From: Candidatus Haliotispira prima
Lineage (GTDB): Bacteria > Spirochaetota > Spirochaetia > SP-2023
Assembly (NCBI GenBank): GCA_029867005.1
Contig: CP123443.1
Span: 1,550,001-1,614,000 of the forward strand
Direction: 5' to 3'
DNA length: 64,000 nucleotides
Part shown: positions 9,066 through 18,115 of the stretch, piece after piece
Layout of the letters: each line of letters begins with the position of its first letter
Position numbering within the stretch: the first letter of the stretch is position 1
Translations under genes and position numbers: made by a program
The notes under the pieces: model-generated
The model's input: the letters and a program-made list of their open reading frames with translations, nothing else
What the model was told of the DNA's origin: nothing
The model's database searches: none

Positions 9066-10090
9066 ATGAAACATCGACAAACACTATTGACCGGCAAGCC
9101 GGAAAACAGTAGAATATCCAATATCCAATATCCAATATCCAATATCCTACTCAATTAGAGAGCAGGTACCTATTTCACTTCCTATCAGTTAATTATAAGC
9201 TATTTTACTCATTTCCTTTACGTCTTTTTTCCTTTCTTTTTTTGTCTTTTTTGGGTGTAACCTTGCTCGCCTGTGTCCCGCTGTCCGATACGAATGACCC
9301 GCCTGCGGCTGCCAAATCAAGCGTTTCTTTCTCTGCTGCCGCTGTGGTATCTTCTTTGCAATTGGAAATAAGCAGCAGCTTTGCCATCACCACTATTGGG
9401 GCTGTTATTCGCTTAGCTACCGAAGCGGCACCAACTAAGGCAGAAGCAGAAGCCAGTGCGGGTTATGTGAGCCTCGGCATTACGGCTGACAACCCGCGAA
9501 AATTCAGTATCAGCCAACACTATACGACCAACTTCACCGATGGGCTTACTCTTGCGGATGTATTGGCCCCCAATACCCAATACAAGTTATATCTGTTTTT
9601 TGAACCCAATACTATTCCGTCTGAAACCACCCTTGGGGGGGCCACACTCCATAATGATGTGGCAGCCCTTTTATTTACCACTGCTATACTGTCACCCCTG
9701 GGAGATACAGTATGGAATAACGCATGGGCAAACAATCAGTTTGTCGGCAGCCTTCCCGAATGGGGATATAGCCAAAATCAAAAGGGCATTTTTGTAGCTT
9801 ATACAAAAATTAATCTTCCTATTGTAGCTCTTTCATTTACTACTCGTGCAGCAGATGATACATTTTTACAATCTATGGGAAGTATTTCGTTTGGCAGTGC
9901 ACGCCCTAGCCCGGGGTTTCTTTTTGATATGTCTAAACTGGGTGGTAGCTATCCTGATGTAGATGACTACTACTATGTAATCAGTGTTGACGATACAGAA
10001 AAAATATCCGGCAAGGTTTTGCAAATGGAACTTACAAGTGGTTCTACAACTAAAATCAAAATACCAATCGCGCGTTATAGCAGCCCCTGA
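9066..10090 (+). CDS. Cassette E: non-BspA lipoprotein, phase OFF
   Basis: The leader from ATG 9066 (MKHRQTLLTGKPENSR, as in cassette C) is in frame 0. The lipoprotein body, with lipobox LLAC and Cys near 9275, is in frame 2, open from the heptamer array to the stop at 10090. Gain of one unit or loss of two would join them. The mature part (about 270 residues) has no BspA repeats. It starts with an Ala/Ser-rich linker, contains TTNFTDGLTLADVLAPNTQY, and overall resembles the minus-strand family at 50.8-55.7 kb in layout (an APNTQYKLYLFFEP stretch like HPNTKYYAHFYE). Function unknown. The TTG at 9242 would give an 11-residue signal, too short to be credible. Confidence 0.72.
9114..9147 (+). 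repeat. Heptamer array E: 4 x ATATCCA plus ATATCC (OFF)
   Basis: Four complete units and a 6-base partial unit. ATG frame 0, lipobox frame 2. Confidence 0.9.
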
Positions 10091-10114
10091 TGGTATTCTT
10101 TTACCTTAAAGTTA

Positions 10115-10166
10115 AGGCCATAGCAACCAAAAGATATTTTTCTTAGTCTCGCTATGGCCTGTTTTT
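10115..10166 (+). terminator. Terminator after cassette E
   Basis: AGGCCATAGC (10115-10124) pairs with GCTATGGCCT (10151-10160) across a 26-base loop, followed by GTTTTT. It ends the left lipoprotein cluster. Confidence 0.75.
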
Positions 10167-10354
10167 CATACCCATAAACCACTCCGTTTTCGATAGTGTC
10201 AAGTGCGCGGAATAGTCGCCTTTGAGAGCCTCAGCTCTGTCTCTGAACTTCTTCAAAACCAACTTTTTATTTGCATTCCCAAGATTTCTTATTATTAGAA
10301 AATCTTGGTGTTTATGTGAATATATATCTTTGGGAAATCTATATTTTCATTATA

Positions 10355-10382
10355 TTGACATTACTCTAATACATAGTATAAT
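10355..10382 (+). promoter_or_regulatory. Promoter of first RDD gene
   Basis: TTGACA (10355-10360), 16-base spacer, TATAAT (10377-10382); a strong consensus promoter. The rest of the stretch 10167-10448 is AT-rich with no gene I can support. Confidence 0.8.
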
Positions 10383-10448
10383 ACCTCGCACTTTATGTAT
10401 TAATTACCTGATCATCAGAAAATGACATGACAAGGAGGGGGCGTACCT

Positions 10449-10988
10449 ATGTCGGATAAGTTAGAATACGCTGGTTTCTGGCGGCGGGTTGGAGCCAATC
10501 TAATTGATGATTTATTGATCACGGCCATCACCCTTCCGATTCTCACGGAATATTATGGTTGGTCATATTCGGACAGTGAGAACCTGTTCCCCAACGGTTT
10601 CTTGAGTTTTTGGCTGTCTCTTGTTTTTCCTCTCCCCGCCGGTTCGTTGGATTTTTGGCTGTCTTATTTTTTCCCTTACATTTTTGTAACTTCATTTTGG
10701 ACCTGGAAACAGGCCACGCCCGGAAAAATGGCTGTTTCGGTAAAGATCATAGATGCAAAAACCGGGAAGGCCCCAAGTTCCGGCCAGTGTATCGGGCGTT
10801 ACTTTGCCTATCTCCTATCATTTTTGCCGCTGGGTCTCGGTTTTCTCTGGATAGCATTTGACGACCGGAAACGGGGCTGGCACGATATGTTGTGCAGGAC
10901 AGCGGTAGTCCGATACCAAAAGAAGAAGTATAAACCGCCTGTGCCGCCTGGTGACGGTGACGAGCAGAATCAAGAATCGAGACTGTAA
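10449..10988 (+). CDS. RDD family membrane protein
   Basis: 179 residues with the RDD signature: FWRRVGANLIDDLLI near residues 11-25 carries the Arg, Asp, Asp set; ATPGKMAVSVKIID lies in the loop after the middle hydrophobic segments; GLGFLWIAFDDRKRGWHD closes the domain. About four hydrophobic segments are visible, so it is an inner-membrane protein. The C-terminal tail is short and hydrophilic. AAGGAGGGGG upstream is a strong ribosome binding site. RDD proteins are of mostly unknown function, some linked to transport. A paralogue with its own promoter follows. Confidence 0.88.
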   Translation: MSDKLEYAGFWRRVGANLIDDLLITAITLPILTEYYGWSYSDSENLFPNGFLSFWLSLVFPLPAGSLDFWLSYFFPYIFVTSFWTWKQATPGKMAVSVKIIDAKTGKAPSSGQCIGRYFAYLLSFLPLGLGFLWIAFDDRKRGWHDMLCRTAVVRYQKKKYKPPVPPGDGDEQNQESRL

Positions 10989-11117
10989 AAATATATCTGC
11001 TGCTACCGGAGGGCCCCGTTAATAGGATTCAGCCAATGTACCTAAGAACCTAAGTACCCGGGGGACTCCACTTTCTATTCTCATTCGGAGAATATTTTGT
11101 CAGCAAATTATTGTAAT

Positions 11118-11154
11118 ATAAAAATACAGATCTGTTTTAGATCTGTATTTTTAT
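11118..11154. terminator. Bidirectional terminator between the two RDD genes
   Basis: Perfect 15-bp stem (11118-11132 with 11140-11154) around a 7-base loop, A-rich on the left and T-rich on the right. It separates the RDD genes into two transcription units. Confidence 0.85.
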
Positions 11155-11158
11155 TGCA

Positions 11159-11186
11159 TTGACGTTATTCTGACACATCGTAGAAT
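11159..11186 (+). promoter_or_regulatory. Promoter of second RDD gene
   Basis: TTGACG (11159-11164), 16-base spacer, TAGAAT (11181-11186). Confidence 0.65.
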
Positions 11187-11231
11187 ACTTGGTACTTTGT
11201 GTGCCATTTGCCGGAGATTACAGAGGGGTAT

Positions 11232-11699
11232 ATGAGACAGAAAAAAATATTTGCATCGGATGATCAGGAGTACATAGGTTTCTGGCCGCGGTTTAAAGCT
11301 GGTCTAATTGATAATATAATAATCATGGTCACGACCCTTCTGACTCTCATGGCATTTTATGGTCCGTCGTATTGGCAAGATGAAATTTCGCCCCCGGCCG
11401 GTTCGCTGGACTCCTGGCTGTCTTCTGCTTTCTCCTCTGCTTTCTCTTTTGTTTTTATAACTTTATTTTGGATATGGAAACAAGCCACTCCCGGGAAAAT
11501 GGCTGTTTCAATAAAGATCATAGATACAAAAACCGGGAAGGCTCCAAGTCCGGCCCGGTGTATCGGACGCTGCCTGGCCTATATCATATCATTTTTACCG
11601 GTGGGTCTCGGTTTTCTCTGGATAGCATTTGACGACCGGAAACGGGGCTGGCACGATATATTGTCCGGGACAGCGGTGGTCCGGTCCGGAAAAAGATAA
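11232..11699 (+). CDS. RDD family membrane protein, second copy
   Basis: 155 residues from ATG 11232, chosen over an upstream in-frame ATG at 11199 because AGAGGGG sits 4 bases before it and the upstream codons overlap the promoter region. It is a paralogue of the preceding gene: FWPRFKAGLIDNIIIM (second Asp replaced by Asn), PAGSLDSWLSSAFSS, ATPGKMAVSIKIIDTKTGKAP and GLGFLWIAFDDRKRGWHDIL. Several hydrophobic segments indicate an inner-membrane protein. The loss of one signature Asp may mean functional divergence. Confidence 0.87.
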   Translation: MRQKKIFASDDQEYIGFWPRFKAGLIDNIIIMVTTLLTLMAFYGPSYWQDEISPPAGSLDSWLSSAFSSAFSFVFITLFWIWKQATPGKMAVSIKIIDTKTGKAPSPARCIGRCLAYIISFLPVGLGFLWIAFDDRKRGWHDILSGTAVVRSGKR

Positions 11700-11827
11700 A
11701 AAGAAAGAAATATAAAACACCGGTGCCGCTTGGTGCCGTGACGGACAGGGCAAGGAATCGGCCCTGCCTGCCCTGCCGGAACCGCACTCACGTGAGATCG
11801 TTTTTGTGTCGTCCGTTTTTATATCGT

Positions 11828-13048
11828 TCAGGGGGATTGCAAGGCCAACTGCAATAAGTGCGGCACCAAGCGTTCCATCGGCCAGCCCTCCGCTTCCATC
11901 AACTTGGGAAACATACTGTGTGCTGTAAAACCCGGAATCGTATTGATTTCGTTCAGCAACAGGCGGTCTTCGGCTTGCAGGTAGAACAGATCAACGCGGG
12001 CATAATGACAGGCTCCCAAGGCACGAAACCCCTGCGCAGCTAAATCCCGGGCCCGCTCAATCACGCTTGACGGCAGGTCATTCTGTGCTTTGGCCCCTTC
12101 ACCTTCCCGATGTGCTTGATGTGCCTGATACGCTTCTGTGACCAACGCCTTTTCCTGCCGATCCGGGAAGTACTTCTGTTCGTAGCTGTAGAATTCACCA
12201 TTGCTGTGAATTTGCGCAGGATTGGACACTTTGAGGTGCCGGCCCTGTTCAATGACGGCCAGCTCCAGCTCCAAGGCACAAAATCCTTCCTCAAGCAACA
12301 GTTTGTCGTCATAACAAAGTGCCCGGTGAATCGCAAGGCCCAAATCATCTGCTCTTTTCACTTGGAACATACCGATGGACGAACCCATACGAGCCGGCTT
12401 GACATACAAGGCCTCGCACTGCCATTGGGCAAACAGTTCGGCCGCCAGATTCTCGTAGCTCTGCACCGGCCGCCGGCTGTCTCGGTCTTGCAGCCCGTCC
12501 GTGCCGAGTTCGGGACGGCAGAAACTGCGGTAGCGGGCACAAGGTATATCTCTCTGTTCCAACACGGCCTTCATCAGAACCTTGTCCATGTTTATGAGAG
12601 AGCCGCTCATGTCCGAGCCGACGACAGGAACCCCAAAGAACTTGGCCAGACCCTGAATGGTTCCGTCTTCACCGGAAGGGCCGTGCATCATGGGAAAGAT
12701 CAAATCAATTCGTCTTTCCTCCACAGCCGGGGTTTCGGCCCCGGGCAGGTTTACCCGCAGTTTCAGACCATCCTTTGCAGGGAGCAGCTCCACCCGGCCC
12801 AAATCGGACTCTATTGCCTGCAAGAACTCCGGTTCCGACAATCTTGCCCAGTTCTCTGTTTGGCCGGGCAGCAGCAGATACCATTGGCCGTCCGGGCCGA
12901 TGAACACCGGCATTACGTCAAAAAGCTCACGGTCAATGTGTGGGTAGACATACCCGGCTGAGAGCAAAGCGATCCGACTCTCTGCCGACACGCCGCCGCT
13001 GAAGAACAACAGAACCTTTTTTTCCTGCGGACTATCGGTTCTCTTCAC
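11828..13048 (-). CDS. ddl: D-alanine--D-alanine ligase
   Basis: Makes the D-Ala-D-Ala dipeptide for peptidoglycan. Motifs: KVLLFFSGGVSAESRIAL at the N terminus, HGPSGEDGTIQGLAKFFG, VKPARMGSSIGM (ATP grasp), and LLLNEINTIPGFTAHSMFP near the C terminus, all typical. Start taken as GTG at 13048 (406 residues): an AGGAG lies upstream and the conserved domain begins soon after, while the longer frame reaching 13234 only reads through the preceding gene. The start overlaps the 3' end of the SUMF1-like gene by 17 bases, suggesting translational coupling. Two hydrophilic inserts (near DRDSRRPVQ and YQAHQAHREGEGAK) make it longer than usual. Confidence 0.9.
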   Translation of the reverse strand: MKRTDSPQEKKVLLFFSGGVSAESRIALLSAGYVYPHIDRELFDVMPVFIGPDGQWYLLLPGQTENWARLSEPEFLQAIESDLGRVELLPAKDGLKLRVNLPGAETPAVEERRIDLIFPMMHGPSGEDGTIQGLAKFFGVPVVGSDMSGSLINMDKVLMKAVLEQRDIPCARYRSFCRPELGTDGLQDRDSRRPVQSYENLAAELFAQWQCEALYVKPARMGSSIGMFQVKRADDLGLAIHRALCYDDKLLLEEGFCALELELAVIEQGRHLKVSNPAQIHSNGEFYSYEQKYFPDRQEKALVTEAYQAHQAHREGEGAKAQNDLPSSVIERARDLAAQGFRALGACHYARVDLFYLQAEDRLLLNEINTIPGFTAHSMFPKLMEAEGWPMERLVPHLLQLALQSP

Positions 13049-14732
13049 TCTGTACTCCTGTGTCTTCTCTTCCGTCTCGATAGGCGGAATGGTCCGGACG
13101 GTACGCCGGATCGAGCGAATAAATGTATGGTGATCCATCATTGGTTTGGTAGCCCAAGTCTCCCGGAATGACCGGCCCGTCTCCCGGCGCGGCCGGTGGT
13201 GCTCCCGGGACATCATCCGGCCCGGCGGCCTCATCGGGTAACCGCAAATACTCTACCGGACGGAAAACGGCATTGCGCACCGGGCGGAAACCGATCCAGC
13301 GACGGTGCCAATGCGGCCGCATCCGCTCGCGCATTTCCACCGCCAGCCAAGTTTTTCTTTTGCGGATGCGTTTGCCTCTCGGGGTGAAAAAATCTTCTTT
13401 TGGCCGGCTGCGAAAGGAGCCGCCACGAACCACCCGGAATTTGCCTGAACCGGGGCCTAAAGGGTTGTCTACCGGACTGCTGTAATAATAGTCTTCGGCA
13501 TACCAGTCATTCGTCCATTCTGCCAAATTGCCGTTCATGTCGTAAAGCCCCAGTTCATTGGGGCGCAGGATTCCGACAGAATGAGCGTATTTCCGGCCCT
13601 GCGTGTTGTCCCGGTACCAAGCCACATCCACTTCTTTATTGCTGCCGGCGAACAGGTAGCCGCGGCCCGCAACTCCGCCACGGGCCGCCAATTCCCATTC
13701 CGCCTCTTTGGGCAGGCGATAGCCGTTAGCATCGTAATCAATGTACAGGCTCTCAAGGATTCTGCGGTTCCCGGAAGAACGCACCACGTAATTTGTCACA
13801 GTCGAATTATAGCGATACACCGGTTCCAAGCCCCGGACCTCGGAATAGGCATTACACCAGACAATAGCATCGAACCAGCTGATGTGGTGTACCGGGTTGT
13901 CCAAACCGGAAAGCAGTGTCGCGCGCCGCGCACGGCCCTGCCGGGCAAAGCGATAGCCTTTTTGCAGGCTCCAACGAAATACATCGTTCCAAAGTTTCCA
14001 GTAGACCTCGTACGGACTGATCCAGAAACTGGGCACGGCCACGCGGTGCCCGGGCGTTTTGGCGTTGTATTCGCCCTGGCTGCCTCCCATGATGTAATAA
14101 GCACTGTTGACGTAAACCATGCCGTCTTTTACCGAAGTATCTAATTTCTCGGTAATGGAATCGGTCACGCTCCGGCGAATAATAAAGCGCGGATCAACCC
14201 GAACCGGGGACGAGTTTGGACTGAGTCCGGAGCCGGGGATCCCGGACTTCGGCTGTTGCCGGTCGGCACCCGCAGGCGGTTGTACCGTAGCATTCTGAAA
14301 CGCTGATTCGGGCAACTGGCCCCCGGCCGCAAGCCGGGGCGTAAACAGCAGCAGCGGCAGGGCCGCGACAGAACAGCAAAAGCTGTAACGGAGGTTTTTG
14401 TGACACTTTGAAAAGCCACTGCGGATGCTTGGACCGCTTGGACTACTCGGACCGCTTCGGCCACTTGCATACGGGCCCCGCACCGCCCGCACTAAAAAAT
14501 AAGGGGAAAGAGACAGGGAAGCAAAGCGGAAAAAAAATGCCGGGGAAAATGGAAACACTTGTATTCTGACTCCTGTACCGGCTGACAATCTGTCAAAGAT
14601 TTCTGTTTCCCGCAGTGAGCTGTCGCAGATCGTAACAGGCCTGCAAACAGACTCTGTGCGGCCACATAACCACTCTTTTGTCCTCGGGTCTCGTCTGCAA
14701 AAATCCGTCCCGGGAGAATCCGACCCGTCCAA
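13032..14732 (-). CDS. SUMF1/FGE-fold secreted protein
   Basis: The C-terminal 350 residues are a formylglycine-generating-enzyme-like (SUMF1, C-type-lectin-like) domain: YYIMGGSQGEYNAKTPGHRV, NPVHHISWFDAIVWCNAYSE, YRLPKEAEWELAARGG, GLYDMNGNLAEWTNDW and FRVVRGGSFRS. It lacks an obvious paired-Cys active site, so it is probably a non-enzymatic domain of this fold, as is common in spirochaetes. A likely signal peptide (RYSFCCSVAALPLLLF, then LAAGGQ) begins near residue 124. The true start is therefore uncertain: the 120 residues before it include a Gly-Pro-Ser repeat and may be untranslated, or the start may be a GTG near 14490. Followed by ddl with a 17-base overlap. Confidence 0.75.
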   Translation of the reverse strand: MDGSDSPGTDFCRRDPRTKEWLCGRTESVCRPVTICDSSLRETEIFDRLSAGTGVRIQVFPFSPAFFFRFASLSLSPYFLVRAVRGPYASGRSGPSSPSGPSIRSGFSKCHKNLRYSFCCSVAALPLLLFTPRLAAGGQLPESAFQNATVQPPAGADRQQPKSGIPGSGLSPNSSPVRVDPRFIIRRSVTDSITEKLDTSVKDGMVYVNSAYYIMGGSQGEYNAKTPGHRVAVPSFWISPYEVYWKLWNDVFRWSLQKGYRFARQGRARRATLLSGLDNPVHHISWFDAIVWCNAYSEVRGLEPVYRYNSTVTNYVVRSSGNRRILESLYIDYDANGYRLPKEAEWELAARGGVAGRGYLFAGSNKEVDVAWYRDNTQGRKYAHSVGILRPNELGLYDMNGNLAEWTNDWYAEDYYYSSPVDNPLGPGSGKFRVVRGGSFRSRPKEDFFTPRGKRIRKRKTWLAVEMRERMRPHWHRRWIGFRPVRNAVFRPVEYLRLPDEAAGPDDVPGAPPAAPGDGPVIPGDLGYQTNDGSPYIYSLDPAYRPDHSAYRDGREDTGVQSEENR

Positions 14733-14887
14733 AAGTCCGAAGGCCCAACTGTTTCTAAGAGCCCTTCAAATAAGAGCTCATCAGATTAAAAATCCGTTGG
14801 ATAAGAGTCTTTCGGATAAAAGCCCATTAGATTAAAAACTCATCGGGACTTGACTGAACACCGGGAGAAACTGTTCCGGCAGTAAGC

Positions 14888-15514
14888 CTAGGCCTGTTTT
14901 TGCCGCCGCAGAGAGTAGGCCAGTGTTATCATATTGGCAACCTGATACTGGTCAAAGGTTTCGGTATTAATTATTAAGTCGGCAAAGAAAAAATGATCTG
15001 TGACGATCCGGTATAGTTTGCGGTAACGCTCTGCATCGCCCAAATCTCGTGCCTCGGTTTTGCGCAATTGCTCTTCCGGGCTGCCGCCCTCCCGCTCTTG
15101 AATGCGCCGGCTGCGCACCTCGAGAGGGGCATAGAGATAGACCTTCAGCGCAGCCTGTGGCAAGAGCCAAATGGCCAGACGGCTGCTCAAAACCACGTTT
15201 TGTTCTTTCAAACAGATCTCCACTTGCCTGCGGTCAACCATGCAGTCAATATCCGGGTTTTCTTCGGCTTGGCGGCTCAGTTCTTCCAAGCCGACTCCCT
15301 GTTCTTTGGCGTAGTTGCGCATAGTGTAGTTGATGCCTTCAAGGCCCAGTTTCTCTGCCACCAGACGGTTTACGGTGGTGTTGCCGCAGCCGCTGCGTCC
15401 GGAAATGGTAATGGCGTTGATCCGATCCGGGTGGATAATCTCCTTTAACCGTGCACTTCCGTATCCGGTTTCTTCCCCGGTTTCTCCCCGACTTTCGCAA
15501 TCATCATAAGACAT
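14888..15514 (-). CDS. Cytidylate kinase-like protein
   Basis: 208 residues. After a 30-residue acidic N terminus come ITISGRSGCGNTTVNRLVAEKLGL (P-loop variant with GCGNTT), INYTMRNYAKEQGV, the substrate loop DRRQVEICLKEQNVVLSSRLAIWLLP, LYAPLEVRSRRIQERE (lid) and a C-terminal helix. This matches the archaeal-type cytidylate kinase or AAA-18-like family, which phosphorylates CMP. Asn replaces the P-loop Lys (GNT rather than GKT), as also seen in this subfamily. The start overlaps the end of yicC by 11 bases, so the two are co-transcribed. Substrate not certain. Confidence 0.82.
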   Translation of the reverse strand: MSYDDCESRGETGEETGYGSARLKEIIHPDRINAITISGRSGCGNTTVNRLVAEKLGLEGINYTMRNYAKEQGVGLEELSRQAEENPDIDCMVDRRQVEICLKEQNVVLSSRLAIWLLPQAALKVYLYAPLEVRSRRIQEREGGSPEEQLRKTEARDLGDAERYRKLYRIVTDHFFFADLIINTETFDQYQVANMITLAYSLRRQKQA

Positions 15515-16658
15515 TTTTGGACTGCTCCCTCATTTGTTCAATTATAATTTTCATTTGAACGGCAACCTGCTGCAATTCGACAACCGGGCTCTTGCTGCCC
15601 AGCGTGTTGGCTTCACGGTTCATTTCCTGCAACAGAAAATCCAGCTCCTTGGCACAGGAGCCGGACTCCCGGCCCGGCTTCGCCGGCTCGGAGCCGGCTT
15701 GGCAGGCATTGCGCAACAGGTCAAACAGATGCCTCGCGTGTATGCACAGGCGGCTTAGCTCTTCCCGCACATCTCCCTTGGCCAGAAACAGGCTCAGTTC
15801 ACTGAGCAGACGATCCTCTCTCAGCTCGGTGTTGGCCGCTGCCGGCTTGGCAGGCCAATCTTGCAGGCCGGAACTTGACTGAACGGACTCTTGAAACCGC
15901 CGGTACTTTTCCCGCAATTGGCGGCGATAGTATGCGGGAATCCGGCCTTCCCACCTGTGGGCCTGCTTGCACTGTCCGACAAAGGCCTGATGCAGCCGCA
16001 GCAATTCCCGATACAGCTCTCTGCCCTCTCGCTGCCGGACAACAACCAGCTGTTCACAGGCCTGTCGGCAAAATTGGAGTACAATCTGCTGCCAGGTGAC
16101 AGCCCAGACCGTCTCTGCTGCGCTCCCGACCTTTGGACTGTCTTCCTGACTCTCGTCCTGACCCTCGTTCTGTCTGTGCCGGAAAGGGGTCTGTTCTTCT
16201 GCCTGATCCCAAGCCTGCTGTAATTCCCGGCAATGTCTCAGCAAGTCTAGTGGGTCCGGGCATTGCAATTCTAAACCGAGATTCCCGGCAACGCGTTGGA
16301 GGTCGAGCAATTGCCGCATCTCGGAGAAGACGAGCTCCGAATCCGGTGCCGGGAAAGTTAGGCCGGAGCGAAGCTTGGCACCGGTACGGCTCTTTTCCTC
16401 TGCCGCCGCCGAGTAGCTCAGGCGGCATTCTATACGGCCACGCAAGAGTTTCTGTTGCAACACCTTGCGTAAAGGGATTTCCAGCTCGGCGGCGAACTCG
16501 GGCACTTGGCAGTTCAATTCAAAGAAACGTTGGTTCAAACTGCGCAACTGGATGGACCAAGTTCCGGAAAAGGTCTTGTGCAGGATGTCCGCCAATTTTT
16601 CCGGCAAGACCGACTCCGCCGTAGACACACAGACACTGGCTGTCAAACTTTGGATCAT
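15504..16658 (-). CDS. yicC: YicC family endoribonuclease
   Basis: 384 residues from ATG 16658, chosen because AAAGGGGCAAGGCC precedes it and the family begins with an MI(Q/R)S(M/L)T motif, here MIQSLTASVCVS. Other signatures: LRSLNQRFFELNCQVPE, LRGRIECRLSYS, and the C-terminal DUF1732-type block KELDFLLQEMNREANTLGSK and VVELQQVAVQMKIIIEQMREQ. Members of this family are RNA-cleaving or RNA-decay factors. Typical length is about 290; the excess is in Gln/Glu-rich inserts (EQTPFRHRQNEGQDESQED) and a Leu/Gln helical region. Overlaps the cytidylate-kinase-like gene. Confidence 0.85.
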   Translation of the reverse strand: MIQSLTASVCVSTAESVLPEKLADILHKTFSGTWSIQLRSLNQRFFELNCQVPEFAAELEIPLRKVLQQKLLRGRIECRLSYSAAAEEKSRTGAKLRSGLTFPAPDSELVFSEMRQLLDLQRVAGNLGLELQCPDPLDLLRHCRELQQAWDQAEEQTPFRHRQNEGQDESQEDSPKVGSAAETVWAVTWQQIVLQFCRQACEQLVVVRQREGRELYRELLRLHQAFVGQCKQAHRWEGRIPAYYRRQLREKYRRFQESVQSSSGLQDWPAKPAAANTELREDRLLSELSLFLAKGDVREELSRLCIHARHLFDLLRNACQAGSEPAKPGRESGSCAKELDFLLQEMNREANTLGSKSPVVELQQVAVQMKIIIEQMREQSKNVL

Positions 16659-16875
16659 GGCCTTGCCCCTTTCTGAAAACCCATTTCCAATCTCCGTACC
16701 ACAACAGCCTGCCACAACAGCTTGCCACAAAACGGCTTGCCGGCCCGCGCCCCTGACAGCTCCCTTACAACTCCCTGATAATAAAGGACAAAGTCATCTC
16801 ATACAAGCACGTTCCGCCGGCCAAACCGGAGGAACGATTTTGCTCTCTCCATTTCCGGGAACTGCACTACGTAAA

Positions 16876-16906
16876 AAAGCCGGCACCTTCATGCGGTGCC
16901 GGCTTT
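16876..16906 (-). terminator. Terminator at the end of the defence island
   Basis: AAAGCCGGCACC (16876-16887) pairs with GGTGCCGGCTTT (16895-16906). On the minus strand the stem is followed by a T run, placing it 34 bases after mcrC, where the island's minus-strand transcripts should end. Confidence 0.85.
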
Positions 16907-16939
16907 AAGCATCATCGGCACGACAGGCACAAGCAAAAC

Positions 16940-18085
16940 TCAGCAAAACTCGGGGTTGGCCTCCACTATCTGTAGCAATTGTTCTCTTATCCGTTTTGTT
17001 TCAGCACTCAGATCTACGGTGACAAAACGGATTTCGTGCCCTTGGATAGTGACGGATTCATTTAACATGCTGCCAATGGAAGGGTGTAAAAGAATCCCGG
17101 TTGCTCTGTCCGCAAGAGGGTCTCCCCGCCCTTCCTGTGATCTCAAATAAGCATAGATTTGGTATATATAGCCACTGCGAATCGTTTGCTCCCTATACCA
17201 ACCTTTGGTTACTATGGCATTAAATTTGGTATCAATGATGAGCCGTCTGCCTTTATCTTTATGGCTTAGAGTAATGTCTGTACACATGGAAGGAAAAATT
17301 TTGTCCATGCCGGGGCTTTTCCGGTCTGCCTCCATCGGCCAATACATGTACTTACCCGCTTCGATACGCCAGCCCTGATCCGAGAGGGTACAGTTATAAA
17401 AACCGGCCACACCTTTTTCATAGAGGCGTCGAATCCAGGTAATTTCCCGGTCCGGCAGGGACAGGTATTTTGTTCCGGCAGACTCTGTGGGCAGGGCCAG
17501 GTTGAAGGCAAGGTGGGCGGCGGCAAGCATTTTTCTGTCGATGGCATCATGCCGGCCAAAACGGTCTGTCGAAACCTCGGCGTGTCCCGGTTTTTCACCG
17601 ACCACGCCCATGCATCTTAAACTGTTGGCCATCGACCTGCATTTGTGGGCCAACTCCCGGCGTTTTACCAAGTTTGAAATTTTTTCTAATGCGGCGCGCG
17701 CAAAACGGTTGCGGGGCGTGTCAACGGTCAGCTCGTCAAAGCGACAAAAGACCTTGCCCTTTTCGAGCAGCCTGTGCCGTTCGGTCTTTAACACATTAAT
17801 CCGGCCGCGAACACGGTTCAGAGATGCCTCTCTAGTCCGATATCCAAAACTCAAATTTCGTTTGATTCGCTGTTCAACTTCTTTGGACAGGATTTCTGCG
17901 ACTAAGTCCGGTATGTCATCCGGGTTGTCCTCTACGGAGACCGGTGCCCCTTGGGCAAGCTGCCGGAAAAGGTCCGAGGCATACAGCATCAGCAACCAAA
18001 GGTTCCGCACCGGGATTTTGCCTACGTAGCCTGCTTGCGCAGGGTCGGCCTCCGCTTCCGGCAATATGGCTGCAACATCACTCAT
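16940..18085 (-). CDS. mcrC: McrC-like nuclease subunit of a type IV restriction system
   Basis: 381 residues. Typical McrC layout: IPVRNLWLLMLYASDLFR near the N terminus, a helical region with SLNRVRGRINVLKTERHRLL and VDTPRNRFARAALEKI, then a PD-(D/E)XK nuclease core with MCTDITL, RRLIIDTKF (Asp and the Thr-Lys pair near residue 281) and YIYQIYAYLRS. With McrB it would cut DNA carrying modified cytosines. The gene starts 30 bases after mcrB and is the last of the island, followed by a terminator. Family call firm; methylation preference not readable from sequence. Confidence 0.88.
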   Translation of the reverse strand: MSDVAAILPEAEADPAQAGYVGKIPVRNLWLLMLYASDLFRQLAQGAPVSVEDNPDDIPDLVAEILSKEVEQRIKRNLSFGYRTREASLNRVRGRINVLKTERHRLLEKGKVFCRFDELTVDTPRNRFARAALEKISNLVKRRELAHKCRSMANSLRCMGVVGEKPGHAEVSTDRFGRHDAIDRKMLAAAHLAFNLALPTESAGTKYLSLPDREITWIRRLYEKGVAGFYNCTLSDQGWRIEAGKYMYWPMEADRKSPGMDKIFPSMCTDITLSHKDKGRRLIIDTKFNAIVTKGWYREQTIRSGYIYQIYAYLRSQEGRGDPLADRATGILLHPSIGSMLNESVTIQGHEIRFVTVDLSAETKRIREQLLQIVEANPEFC

Positions 18086-18115
18086 GTTTTCAGATCCTTA
18101 GCGTCCTTGGAGTCC

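Noticed and set aside
13049..13234. N-terminal extension of Ddl
   Set aside because: It reads the SUMF1 gene in another frame; the GTG at 13048 has a good ribosome binding site and precedes the conserved domain.
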